Made by a program: the position numbers and the translations under genes
Notes under the pieces: model-generated
What the model was told of the DNA's origin: nothing
What the model saw: the letters and a program-made list of their open reading frames with translations, nothing else
Databases searched by the model: none
Part shown: positions 1-9,035 of the stretch, piece by piece
Layout: every line of letters starts with the position of its first letter
Position numbering within the stretch: the stretch's first letter is position 1
Assembly (NCBI RefSeq): GCF_005887115.1
Contig: NZ_PNCJ01000025.1
Span: forward strand, 1-64,000
Source: Pseudoalteromonas rubra
GTDB taxonomy: Bacteria; Pseudomonadota; Gammaproteobacteria; Enterobacterales; Alteromonadaceae
Direction: 5' to 3'
DNA length: 64,000 bases

Positions 1-239
1 CTGGTTCGTCCTAAGAAAGCTCAATTTTAGTATCCAGATGTTCCTATTTCTGCAGTTTTCAATTACTCTCCTGCGTTTTCGATACTGGTTTATTTAGTTC
101 CATTCAGTTGGTGCTTGTTGTTTTGGGTTGTCGTCCTCAGGTAGGTATCGTTGGTGGTAATGATTACGTCAGTATGTTTATAAATGTAAACCAGTTTGCC
201 GGGAACGGCGCATGTTGGGGCTGTGGATCAGATAGTTAA
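1..239. other. Left-edge region without a clear gene
   Basis: The first 30 bases read in frame 1 as nine codons and a TAG stop, so they could be the tail of a gene that starts outside the window. Nine residues are too few to identify it. I see no RNA gene, strong promoter or terminator in the remaining 200 bases before the lipoprotein gene. Confidence 0.3.
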
Positions 240-1115
240 ATGAAAAATAGATTAGTTCAATGGTTGTGGCCGCTTGCTTTGTTGAGCGGTTGCGAAATGA
301 TTAAGGTTACGCAAGACACGACCATAGAGTTGCCAGCTGCATTGCAACAGGCTGAGCTCGTACGTTTTGCAAATCCTAGTGCACTTTTTAGTAACGAAAG
401 TCTGTCTATTGGCGGACTTGAAATTAAGAGCAGAGAGGTCGGTTCCTGGGAGCTGAAGCGTGAAAAAATCAATGAGGAGTTTGAGCATTCTGGTCTGATG
501 GGCTTTGTGCTGTTTGGTGATGCGCTATCTTATGTCAAAGAAGAGTTTTTGGTGACTGCAGCTCGAGACTTTTCTTTTGAGCTGATGGCTCAGGGGGGGC
601 TGAAGGGGCAGTCCAAGTGCGCTATCTTTGCATTGTCTAATAAAACGGAAACAACCCGTCATGAGGTGCATAACGGCATCCGCTCTTCTTTAAATGATTT
701 TGGCAGGCGTGAAAAAACAGAACTGCTGTGTACTATCCAGCAGGGAGGTACGCTCTGGCAGCTGCGCCTGAGTGCCGCTGAAGATGAAGCGGTGCAAGTT
801 GAATTAACGTCGCAGGGTAAGCGCTATACGGTCCAGCTCCTTAATCGGGCATATTCTATATTGCCGGGTCAAGCAGGTCCTGAGCACAGGGAGTTGCCTA
901 GCTGGGCATCGATGAACGCGGGCTTGCTTTTTAGTAATGCAGATAAGCAGGCGCTTGCAGCGTACTCATTTGTCGGCGACCAGAAGCTCTGGCTCAGTCA
1001 AATTATGTCAGATACGCAGCGCGAACTGCTGCTGAGTGTAGCGTATAGTCTGGCAATGTTTCACTGGTATGGCGGTGATTGGCAACCTATGCCTCAGCGA
1101 CTTATGATGCGCTAG
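240..1115 (+). CDS. Putative lipoprotein of unknown function
   Basis: A 291-residue protein that I do not recognise. The N-terminus is a short basic and hydrophobic leader followed by LLSGC, a good lipobox that would make Cys18 the lipidated first residue of the mature protein. Glu follows the Cys, so outer-membrane sorting is more likely than inner-membrane retention under the usual rule. The rest is soluble with no further membrane segment and no motif I can name. Two Cys near residues 128 and 162 could form a disulfide. The ATG has only a poor ribosome binding site. It stands alone in front of a chemoreceptor gene on the same strand with a 130-base gap, and nothing ties the two together functionally. 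Confidence 0.7.
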   Translation: MKNRLVQWLWPLALLSGCEMIKVTQDTTIELPAALQQAELVRFANPSALFSNESLSIGGLEIKSREVGSWELKREKINEEFEHSGLMGFVLFGDALSYVKEEFLVTAARDFSFELMAQGGLKGQSKCAIFALSNKTETTRHEVHNGIRSSLNDFGRREKTELLCTIQQGGTLWQLRLSAAEDEAVQVELTSQGKRYTVQLLNRAYSILPGQAGPEHRELPSWASMNAGLLFSNADKQALAAYSFVGDQKLWLSQIMSDTQRELLLSVAYSLAMFHWYGGDWQPMPQRLMMR

Positions 1116-1245
1116 TGTGATTGATGCTGTGCCTGGGTAACAATTCAGTACATTAGCGCAATATGGCCTGCAAACTTTGCCTATCAGAGCAATACTCTAC
1201 TATATTGTTTTGATAGAAGATCTTTTGGTTTCGGCAAGGTAATTT

Positions 1246-3123
1246 ATGAAGCTTAAGCAGCTATTGGTACTTTCTCTGATCACCGCAACGATATTGCCCT
1301 TACTCATCGTTACCCTTGTATTCGCAACCACGATCAGTACCTTTTTAACTGAGAAGGTTGAGCAATCCGAAATCCCCACCGTACTCAAACAAATAAAGTA
1401 CGCGGTTGAGCTTGATATCCACTCGTCCATAGCCCCATCGAGAGCGCTGGCAAAGAGTGAATTTATCAAAGCCTGGATGGCGAATGGGGAAGCGTCAGAA
1501 GACCTTACCATGGTCGTTCGGGAGCTGAGCTCAGTAAAACGTGTTAACAATAGCAATACAGCGTTTATTGTGTCTGCAGTCAGCAGAAATTATTACACCC
1601 CCGCGGGTATTGTGAGGAAAGTGGAATCGAATAAGGAGCCATGGCTGGATATTTTTATCAATTCCGGCGCTGAATATGAAATTTCCATTGATGTAGACAA
1701 GTCGTCCACGGAAGCGACCGCTTTTATCAATTATGTCATTGAGGATAAAGGTCGCAGAGTTGGTTTGGCGGGAGTGGGGCAGTCACTGGGCGCCATGACC
1801 GAGTTGATAAGCTCATACAAAATTGGTGAATCCGGGATTGTTTTTTTGGTGGATGCCGATAATACGATCCAAATTCACCCTGACAGATCCGCAGTCGGTG
1901 GCAAGGTCAACATTGCGGCTTTAATGGGTAATGTGGTGTCTGATGAGGTCAATGACAGGACTGTGGTGCGCTCGGCAATAAAGCTGGACTCGCTAGATTG
2001 GTATGTGGTTGTGGAAATCCCAGAGGAGGAAATGTTTTCAGCAATCCACACTGCAATTATGACCAATATTGTAATTGGTTTTGTGATAGCTGTGATAGGT
2101 CTGTTTGGTGCAAATCTACTTGCGAACCGGATATTTAAGCCAATAGAAGTGATCTCAGACGCGGTAACAGAGTTGTCTGGCAAGGGGGGGGATCTCACTG
2201 CGCGTCTAAGGGTTGAGCAAAACAATGAAGTGGGCTCACTGGGAAAACAGATTGATATCTTTTTAGATCAACTGCACGAGATGTTTAAAAGCGTCTCTGA
2301 GACGGCAAAGCATGTCGAAGGTACTGCCGCTGAAGTCTATCAGAATGTAAAGCATGTCCATGGTCTCTCTGAACAACAATCATCCAGTACTGACTCAGTA
2401 GCGGCAGCAGTTGAGCAGATGAATATGACAGTCTCAGATATATCAAATAACGCGCAGGACGCCTCGCAAGTGGCGTCGGATACGGAAGGCAATGCTCAGG
2501 TAAGCCTCAAGATTGTGTCAGATACCATAGGTCATATGGCTGAGCTGGAGTCGATAATGCGTAATTCTGTACTCTCTGTTAATCAACTCTCTAAAGAAAT
2601 TGAGTCAATCTCAGGTGTCCTGGAGGTAATTCGAGGGGTCTCTGAACAAACCAATCTGCTTGCTCTCAATGCAGCTATAGAGGCGGCACGGGCGGGCGAG
2701 CAGGGGCGTGGTTTTGCGGTGGTAGCGGATGAAGTGCGTAATCTGGCGAAGCGGACCGCAGAGTCGACGGAAGAAATCAATGGCATGATCAACTCGCTCA
2801 ATGCTACTGCAACGGAAACAGTCAATACCATTACGCATGGCAGTGACGGGACCCATAAAACATCTCAGCTCTTATCCGAGTGTGGTAAATCGTTGAGAGA
2901 GATCTCTGATCATATAGTCAAGTTATCAGAAATGAACATTCAAATAGCCACTGCAACCAAAGAGCAATCAGCAGCAACCAGAGATATTAGCCAGAATGTC
3001 ACGGTTATATCAGACACGGCCAGGCAAACAAAAACGGCGATGGAGCAGACCTATCAGTTTTGCAATGACTTAGACAGTGAAGCTAAGTCTCTCTCCGGCA
3101 CCATAGGCAAGTTCAAGTTATAG
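1246..3123 (+). CDS. Methyl-accepting chemotaxis protein, Cache type
   Basis: A 625-residue chemoreceptor that passes ligand signals to the CheA-CheW complex. A first membrane helix lies at about residues 8-29, a periplasmic domain of about 240 residues follows, and a second helix lies at about 272-294. A HAMP domain and the long cytoplasmic coiled coil complete it. The conserved hairpin tip (EQTNLLALNAAIEAARAGEQ and the GRGFAVVADEVR that follows) starts near residue 466. The size and spacing of the periplasmic part fit a double Cache sensor (inference), and the ligand cannot be read from the sequence. AAGG seven bases before the ATG supports the start. Transcription probably ends at a hairpin inside the 3' end of the convergent hemN. 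Confidence 0.93.
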   Translation: MKLKQLLVLSLITATILPLLIVTLVFATTISTFLTEKVEQSEIPTVLKQIKYAVELDIHSSIAPSRALAKSEFIKAWMANGEASEDLTMVVRELSSVKRVNNSNTAFIVSAVSRNYYTPAGIVRKVESNKEPWLDIFINSGAEYEISIDVDKSSTEATAFINYVIEDKGRRVGLAGVGQSLGAMTELISSYKIGESGIVFLVDADNTIQIHPDRSAVGGKVNIAALMGNVVSDEVNDRTVVRSAIKLDSLDWYVVVEIPEEEMFSAIHTAIMTNIVIGFVIAVIGLFGANLLANRIFKPIEVISDAVTELSGKGGDLTARLRVEQNNEVGSLGKQIDIFLDQLHEMFKSVSETAKHVEGTAAEVYQNVKHVHGLSEQQSSSTDSVAAAVEQMNMTVSDISNNAQDASQVASDTEGNAQVSLKIVSDTIGHMAELESIMRNSVLSVNQLSKEIESISGVLEVIRGVSEQTNLLALNAAIEAARAGEQGRGFAVVADEVRNLAKRTAESTEEINGMINSLNATATETVNTITHGSDGTHKTSQLLSECGKSLREISDHIVKLSEMNIQIATATKEQSAATRDISQNVTVISDTARQTKTAMEQTYQFCNDLDSEAKSLSGTIGKFKL

Positions 3124-3126
3124 AGC

Positions 3127-3146
3127 AAAAGTGGCTGACCAGCCAC
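3127..3146 (-). terminator. Rho-independent terminator of hemN
   Basis: On the minus strand the six-base arms GTGGCT and AGCCAC enclose a four-base loop and are followed by TTTT. It lies just beyond the hemN stop codon and ends next to the stop codon of the convergent chemoreceptor gene. Confidence 0.7.
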
Positions 3147-3154
3147 CATTGAGC

Positions 3155-4525
3155 TCAAATCACCCGTGAAAAGCGGGTGTTTTTGATCTGCTGTTGCAGG
3201 TAAGCATCAAAGCACATACAAATGATACGAATAAACAGGTTGCCTCTGGCCGTGACTTCTATGCGTGGCCCGCTAAGCTCAACCAAGCCATCGTCTGCCA
3301 GTGGCTGGAGCGCAATCAGGGTATCTGAGAAATAGTCATCAAAGTCGATGTCATATTCTGAGGCAAAGGTCGCTTTATCGAGTTCAAAGTGACAGATCAG
3401 CTGTTTGATTGCTGCGGCACGAATTATGTCGTCCCGGGTGAGTTGCACACCCTTATGAATGGCGCTCTGACGCTCAGTCACAGCCTGATAGTAAGGCTTC
3501 AGGTCTTTTTCATTCTGTAAAATGGCATTGCCAATCTGTGATATAGACGACACGCCCAGACCCAGTAAGTCGCAGTTACCATGGGTGGTATAGCCCTGAA
3601 AATTGCGGTGCAGGTGATTGTGTCGCTGTGCAACGGCCAGCTCGTCATCGGTTTTTGCAAAATGGTCCATGCCAATAAACTGGTAACCTGCAGCGGTCAT
3701 CTGCTCCAGCGTTTGCTTAAAAATAGCCAGCTTTTCTTTTGGCTCCGGCATATCCGCGTCTTTGAGCTTGCGTTGTGCAGCAAAGCGTTCCGGCAGATGG
3801 GCATAGTTGAATACCGACACCCGGTCCGGGCCTAACTCAATCAGTTGTGCGATGGTGTCACGATAGGACTCGATGCTCTGGTGTGGCAGACCGTAGATCA
3901 TGTCCATATTAATAGACTTAAATCCCAGTTCGCGGGCTTGTTTCAGTAGTGCCAGTACTTCTTCAATCTGTTGCGGGCGATTGACCGCTGCCTGTACCTG
4001 ATCGTTAAAATCCTGCACCCCGAATGAAACCCGGTTAAAGCCGAGCGTTTTCAGCGCCGGCAGCATGTCATCGGCCAGTGACCTCGGGTCAATTTCAATG
4101 CCGCGCTGGGCATCCGTTGTAAAAGTGAAATGCTGTTCTAACATAGTGATCAGACGCGTCATTTGCGCCGTGGTCAGAAAGGTCGGTGTGCCACCTCCTA
4201 GGTGCAATTGCTCAACCTGATACGCTTTGAACAACGGCGCCTGAGCGGCGATTTCCAGCTCCAGATGGTCGAGATAGACATCCGCTTTAGACTGGTGACG
4301 GGTGATGATCTTATTACACCCACAGTAATAGCAAAGCTGATGGCAAAACGGAATATGAATGTATAACGACAGCGCACGGGTGTCTGAGTGGGTGATGGCA
4401 TCAACCAGATCGGCCTGTGAGTAACCCGACTCCAGCGACAGGGCCGTTGGATAAGACGTATATCTGGGGCCCGAGATATTGTACTTGTTGATAAGGGAAT
4501 CATCCCACTGAGGTAATTTAATCAC
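3155..4525 (-). CDS. hemN: Oxygen-independent coproporphyrinogen III oxidase
   Basis: A radical SAM enzyme that decarboxylates two propionates of coproporphyrinogen III to give protoporphyrinogen IX, the anaerobic step of haem synthesis in the cytoplasm. The [4Fe-4S] motif CxxxCxxC is visible in FCHQLCYYCGC about 65 residues in, followed by the LHLGGGTPTFL segment. I chose the GTG at 4525, which gives 456 residues, the usual HemN length. A longer frame reaches an ATG at 4633, but its extra 36 residues have no family character and would run through the promoter. An AGAGAG sequence precedes the GTG. An FNR-like box centred 41.5 bases from a predicted transcription start indicates induction without oxygen. 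Confidence 0.95.
   Translation of the reverse strand: MIKLPQWDDSLINKYNISGPRYTSYPTALSLESGYSQADLVDAITHSDTRALSLYIHIPFCHQLCYYCGCNKIITRHQSKADVYLDHLELEIAAQAPLFKAYQVEQLHLGGGTPTFLTTAQMTRLITMLEQHFTFTTDAQRGIEIDPRSLADDMLPALKTLGFNRVSFGVQDFNDQVQAAVNRPQQIEEVLALLKQARELGFKSINMDMIYGLPHQSIESYRDTIAQLIELGPDRVSVFNYAHLPERFAAQRKLKDADMPEPKEKLAIFKQTLEQMTAAGYQFIGMDHFAKTDDELAVAQRHNHLHRNFQGYTTHGNCDLLGLGVSSISQIGNAILQNEKDLKPYYQAVTERQSAIHKGVQLTRDDIIRAAAIKQLICHFELDKATFASEYDIDFDDYFSDTLIALQPLADDGLVELSGPRIEVTARGNLFIRIICMCFDAYLQQQIKNTRFSRVI
3161..3184 (+). terminator. Terminator of the first chemoreceptor gene, inside hemN
   Basis: CACCCG and CGGGTG form a six-base stem around a seven-base loop, followed by TTTTT on the plus strand. 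The hairpin lies entirely within the last codons of the convergent hemN, so one stretch of DNA encodes the HemN C-terminus and ends transcription of the opposing gene. Confidence 0.65.
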
Positions 4526-4556
4526 GATCGCACTCTCTTTGCTATTGAGGGGGGTC

Positions 4557-4598
4557 AGTGTAAGCAAAGTTGTGCTTTGGGGCGTTGATCTAAAGCAA
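4557..4598 (-). promoter_or_regulatory. FNR-type box and -10 element of the hemN promoter
   Basis: TTGATCTAAAGCAA at 4585-4598 matches the FNR consensus TTGAT-N4-ATCAA in nine of ten positions. On the minus strand a -10 element TACACT lies at 4562-4557, predicting a transcription start near 4550. The box centre (4591.5) is then 41.5 bases upstream, the classical position for FNR activation of class II promoters. The alignment is seen directly, but binding is inferred. Confidence 0.7.
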
Positions 4599-4659
4599 AA
4601 GGAGGTGCGGGTGGGGCTGAAACACCCACACATTGCTCAGGTAGTAAGTGAAATAGGTA

Positions 4660-6609
4660 TTACAACCTAAACTGATCGACCAGGGTATTGAGTTCTCTGG
4701 CGACCTGGCTTAGAGCTTTGGCGTCCTGAGAAACCTGTAGCGCGCCTTGTGCGGTTTCCGCGGCACTTTCACTGATGTTGGTGACACTTTCTGAGATTTG
4801 CAGGGACACCGTATTTTGCTCTTCAGACGCACTGGCAATTTGCAGGTTCATGTCGCGAATGGTACTGATTGAGCTGCAAATGGCCTGTAAGGTCGCGCCG
4901 GCATGTTCCGTTTGTTCTGCAGAGTGTTCCGCATGGTCGACGTTACGATGCATATGTTCTACCGAGCGTTTGGCTTCACTTTGCAAGCGCGAAATCATGG
5001 TCTGAATCTCTTCGGTACTTTGCTGAGTGCGGCTGGCCAGGCTGCGTACTTCATCAGCTACCACAGCAAACCCGCGGCCTTGTTCTCCGGCCCGGGCAGC
5101 TTCAATCGCGGCGTTGAGCGCCAGCAAGTTGGTTTGATCAGCAATGCTGCGGATCACATCTAAAATGGAGCCCACCGACTCGGTCTCACTTTCCAATTGG
5201 GTAATGGATTCACTGACCTGTTGAATACTGCCAACCAGTTCACTCATGGCTTCACGGGAAGCCTGTACCACCTGGATCCCAGTTTGCGATTGTTGATCGG
5301 CGTCAGTGGCTGCATCGGCGGCAAGCTGGGCGCTTTGAGTTATTTCCTGGACCGTGGCACTCATTTGCTGCATGGCGGTGGCACTTTGGGTTAACTGGTC
5401 CTGCTGCTGGTCGGTCTCACTTTTGGTTTGCTCGGTGACGGTGATCATGGTGCCTGAGGTATCATTGAGTGTGGCTGTTGCTGATTTTATCTTGCCCACA
5501 ATATCGCGCAGGGTCGTGGTCATTTCAGACATAGCCCGATAGATGCCAGTGGTACTGCCGGTAGAAAATTGGTAACTGAGGTCACCTTTGGCAATGGCTT
5601 TAGCCAGGGCTTCTATGTCTCTGGGCTCCCCCCCGATTGGGTCGCGTAGTAACTTACTGACATACCAGCTTAAGAATATGCCTGTAAAGACAACAAATAT
5701 CGAGACAATTGACACCCACATCACGGCTTGCTCACTGGCTTGTTGTGCCCTGGGTCCCAGTTCGTCCTGACGCGCTTTGATGTCCAGTTTGATGTCTTCC
5801 AGGGTGTTGGCCACTTTGGGGCCCAGTACGTTGAGGCGCTGTTCAATCAGTTGGTTGCGCTGTGAAATCGTTTGGTTCACCGCTTTGACACCCGCCAGAT
5901 AGTCCAGTTTATGTTGTAAAAATCGGGCCAGTGTTCCCTGTGCTGGCTGCCAGGCGAAAGCATCGGCCTGTTCATCGAGTAAAGTTGCCAACTTGCTAAA
6001 TTCAGTCACAGCACGCTGATAATCGTCACTGGCATTGGTAACTAAAAACTTAGTCACAAATAATCGCCCCAGCATCAATGTTTCTTCCAGCTTGGCAGCA
6101 GCATACAAGGCGGTGCTGTCATTACGCTGATAGGCATTGTCTACGATGTCGCTCAGCAAGGTCCGCATCTTGGCCCCGTTTACGTCCAGCTGATTCGTCA
6201 CAATATCATCGCGCCGGGCGTAAAGTTGCACGATTTGCTCAAAGGCAGCCCGGTATTGTTGCACTTCATCGGCACTGGTGCTGAGCTGAGCACGATACTG
6301 TGGGTCATCTATGCTGTTTTGCGCCTGGTCCATTAAGTCACTCAGTAAAGCAAACCTTTCGTTGAACGCTGCTATATTGGCTGCATTTTGCTCCTTGAGG
6401 TACTTTAGGGCATTGAGGCGTACCAGCAACAGGTTGGCCTGAACACGCCCTTCCAGATTGGCATTACGTGCCAGAGTACGATAATCAACAAAATTGCCGT
6501 AGCCCGAGCTCAGGCCCAAATAGGCAATCAGTGATATCACTGCCATCAGCGTTATGAGCGCACCAAATGAATACGCAAGCATCTGCGTTAGTTTGAGGTT
6601 TTTAAACAT
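4660..6609 (-). CDS. Methyl-accepting chemotaxis protein, helical-bundle sensor
   Basis: A 649-residue chemoreceptor. A membrane helix at about residues 8-30 is followed by a roughly 260-residue periplasmic part rich in Leu, Ala and Gln with helical periodicity. This resembles helical bimodular (HBM) sensors of the McpS kind rather than a Cache domain (inference). A second membrane helix lies at about 293-316, followed by HAMP and the signalling coiled coil with the EQTNLLALNAAIEAARAGEQ tip near residue 486. HBM receptors in pseudomonads sense TCA-cycle acids, but the binding residues cannot be checked here. The gene is on the same strand as the next chemoreceptor, which has its own terminator, so the two are probably transcribed separately. 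Confidence 0.92.
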   Translation of the reverse strand: MFKNLKLTQMLAYSFGALITLMAVISLIAYLGLSSGYGNFVDYRTLARNANLEGRVQANLLLVRLNALKYLKEQNAANIAAFNERFALLSDLMDQAQNSIDDPQYRAQLSTSADEVQQYRAAFEQIVQLYARRDDIVTNQLDVNGAKMRTLLSDIVDNAYQRNDSTALYAAAKLEETLMLGRLFVTKFLVTNASDDYQRAVTEFSKLATLLDEQADAFAWQPAQGTLARFLQHKLDYLAGVKAVNQTISQRNQLIEQRLNVLGPKVANTLEDIKLDIKARQDELGPRAQQASEQAVMWVSIVSIFVVFTGIFLSWYVSKLLRDPIGGEPRDIEALAKAIAKGDLSYQFSTGSTTGIYRAMSEMTTTLRDIVGKIKSATATLNDTSGTMITVTEQTKSETDQQQDQLTQSATAMQQMSATVQEITQSAQLAADAATDADQQSQTGIQVVQASREAMSELVGSIQQVSESITQLESETESVGSILDVIRSIADQTNLLALNAAIEAARAGEQGRGFAVVADEVRSLASRTQQSTEEIQTMISRLQSEAKRSVEHMHRNVDHAEHSAEQTEHAGATLQAICSSISTIRDMNLQIASASEEQNTVSLQISESVTNISESAAETAQGALQVSQDAKALSQVARELNTLVDQFRL

Positions 6610-6707
6610 AATTAAGCACGATATTGCAAAGAGTCACCCTATAAGTGATCGTCTGCAACTGTGCATTAGTCAAGTTTTGGCAACGGGCTGGTTGTGAAGA
6701 AGCGGGT

Positions 6708-6738
6708 AAAAAAGTGCTAGCCCGGCATTCGGGCTAGC
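6708..6738 (-). terminator. Terminator of the third chemoreceptor gene
   Basis: Perfect nine-base arms GCTAGCCCG and CGGGCTAGC enclose a five-base loop. On the minus strand they are followed by a run of six T. The hairpin lies immediately after the stop codon of the gene at 6748. Confidence 0.85.
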
Positions 6739-6747
6739 GACGTATTA

Positions 6748-8778
6748 CTACAGTTTGAATTGGTTTACGGTATTGTTCAGGGCTTTAGCCAGACTGTTCA
6801 AATCACGGGCCTCATCTGCCAGTAAATGGGCATGGTTGGCAGTACTGTTCACCAGGTCGTTAATGGCATTAAGGCTGTTATTAATGTCTTCAGCCACGAC
6901 GGTCTGTTCTTCAGTTGAGGTCGCAATCTGATGACTCTGATCTTGTACTGTGCTGACGGATTCAGTGATGTTACGCAGTGCGTCCAGCACTTCCTGAGTT
7001 TGTCCAACGGAGCCCTCTGCTCGTTCCTGACCTTGTTGCATCATGACCGAAGCCTGCTGCGCAATCTGTTGCAGGCGTGAGATCATATTGCGAATATCAT
7101 CGGTTGATTCTTGTGTACGACTTGCCAGACTGCGAACTTCGTCAGCAACCACCGCGAAACCGCGGCCCTGTTCACCGGCACGAGCGGCCTCAATGGCGGC
7201 GTTTAGGGCAAGCAGGTTGGTCTGCTCTGCAATGCCATTGATGACATCAATTACGGCGCCAATGTTGCTGGTTTCCTGTTCAAGGCCGGCCACAACTTTG
7301 GCAGCCTCACCAATGTGGCTGGCAAGTTCGGTCATGACTTCTTGTGCCTGGCCAGAACGTGAAGCACCATCATTGGTCATGCTTTGCACCAGATCCGCAG
7401 CACGATTGGTTTCATGGGCATTGCGAGAGATCTCCGTCACCGTGGCAGCCATTTCTGTCACTGCGGCGCTGACACTGTCAACTTGCTCTTTTTCTTGCTG
7501 GATCTCGTTGTTGGTGTTGGTAGAGACGTCTTGCAACTGTGCAGCGGCACCGCTGAGTTGTTGTGCTTGTGCAGCCGTGTCCAGCATCATGCTGCGTAGC
7601 TTGTCGATAAAGGTATTCATATGATGCGCCAGCTGGCCGACTTCATCCTGGCTGTTGATGTCGATACGGCGCGTCAGATCACCTTCACCAGAGGCGATAT
7701 CACGCATGGTGTTGGTCAGTGTTGTGATCGGTGCCGCAATCATTTGCGTCGCCCATAATATCATCGCAACGATAATGGCAAGAATGATGATAACGGCCGT
7801 GACGGTGCTCATTACGGCATCGTTAACAGGCTCTTCAATCAGGCTGACGGGGATAAGGATACCCAGATGCCAGTCGAGGATTGGCTTGTCCAGCTTGACG
7901 TTGTTGAAGACCACATAGTAGTCCACACCTTTTAGAGTGACCTTAGCTGCACCGGCGCCTTCTGAACGCATCGCGCGGTTAAGCGCTGTAAAACCATGTG
8001 TGTCGGCAAACTGACGCTCCAGTGCTTCGAGACCTTCTTTCCCATTTGGGCCTTCATCGGTGATAGACAGCTGATGACCTGTCCGTTTGGACAGGTGGAC
8101 GACTTTATAGTTATGGTCTAACAGGAAGCCGTAGCCCTGACCATCGAACTGGATTTGCTCAACCAGTTCACTGATCTTATTAATCTGCAGGTCTACACCA
8201 CCTACGGCAACGAGCTCGCGTTGCGCATTATAGACTGGCTGCTGAACTACCGCTGAGACCGCACCGGTATTAATATCAACTGATACCGCACCGACGTATA
8301 ACCCCCCGTAGCTTAACGCGTCCTGCCACCAGGGACGTTTATAGGAATAATAAGGACGGCCGTCAGCATAATTGGACGTACGGTCGTTTTCTTTGAAATA
8401 TTCGCCTGTTTTTGCTGATGCCATAAAGGCCGAGAGGATATTCTCATCACTGGCCGAGATACGAATAAAATCCTGATTTACTTCCTGATAGCCCAGATCT
8501 GAGCTGAGAGGTTTTTCTCGTTCGGTATATTCATTAAACCAGTTCACATTGTGCGGATTGGTCACGAAAGTCTCTACAATTGCACCATAGCGGGTGAAGA
8601 AAGACTCCATGGATAGCTTTTCAGCATACAAATGGCTTTGGGCTTCACGCTCAATGCCTTCTCTGGAGAGGTGTGCAATATGGTTAACAAAATACCCAGA
8701 CGCAACAACCAGCAAAATGGAGATGGTACCGCCAATTAACAGCAGGATTTTTTTTCGAAGAGATAAATTTACTAACAT
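6748..8778 (-). CDS. Methyl-accepting chemotaxis protein, double Cache type
   Basis: A chemoreceptor of about 676 residues. A membrane helix at about residues 8-30 is followed by a periplasmic domain of about 290 residues containing the RPWWQDAL and GAVSVDINTGAVSAV segments typical of dCache_1 sensors. A second membrane helix at about 319-345, HAMP, and the signalling domain with the conserved EQTNLLALNAAIEAARAGEQ tip complete it. I start at the ATG at 8778. A TTG at 8808 would add ten residues, mostly Lys, and neither start has a clear ribosome binding site. Many dCache receptors of this type bind amino acids, but that is family knowledge and the specificity here is unknown. Its own terminator follows. 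Confidence 0.92.
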   Translation of the reverse strand: MLVNLSLRKKILLLIGGTISILLVVASGYFVNHIAHLSREGIEREAQSHLYAEKLSMESFFTRYGAIVETFVTNPHNVNWFNEYTEREKPLSSDLGYQEVNQDFIRISASDENILSAFMASAKTGEYFKENDRTSNYADGRPYYSYKRPWWQDALSYGGLYVGAVSVDINTGAVSAVVQQPVYNAQRELVAVGGVDLQINKISELVEQIQFDGQGYGFLLDHNYKVVHLSKRTGHQLSITDEGPNGKEGLEALERQFADTHGFTALNRAMRSEGAGAAKVTLKGVDYYVVFNNVKLDKPILDWHLGILIPVSLIEEPVNDAVMSTVTAVIIILAIIVAMILWATQMIAAPITTLTNTMRDIASGEGDLTRRIDINSQDEVGQLAHHMNTFIDKLRSMMLDTAAQAQQLSGAAAQLQDVSTNTNNEIQQEKEQVDSVSAAVTEMAATVTEISRNAHETNRAADLVQSMTNDGASRSGQAQEVMTELASHIGEAAKVVAGLEQETSNIGAVIDVINGIAEQTNLLALNAAIEAARAGEQGRGFAVVADEVRSLASRTQESTDDIRNMISRLQQIAQQASVMMQQGQERAEGSVGQTQEVLDALRNITESVSTVQDQSHQIATSTEEQTVVAEDINNSLNAINDLVNSTANHAHLLADEARDLNSLAKALNNTVNQFKL

Positions 8779-9035
8779 GCGTTTTTTCTTTTTCTTGGGA
8801 TCAGGCAAGCTTTAATCAAACCATATCTCACCCCAGAAGGCTACAATTTACGGCGATTGATTGCTAACACTTGGCGAATAATCTTTACATCAATAATCGG
8901 CAATAGGGACAGATACTTTAACTTTTAGCAATAAATCAGCCGTTTTTCTTACTGACTGTGCCAGGCTATGGTATTGCCACTGTGGTGCTGGCTGGTGCAT
9001 CATGCGGGCAACGCTCAAACTCACAGGAAAAAGAC

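Noticed and set aside
7043..7624. 193-codon frame opposite the third chemoreceptor gene
   Set aside because: It is the mirror of the conserved signalling domain. The same kind of antisense frame occurs opposite the other chemoreceptors at the same place.
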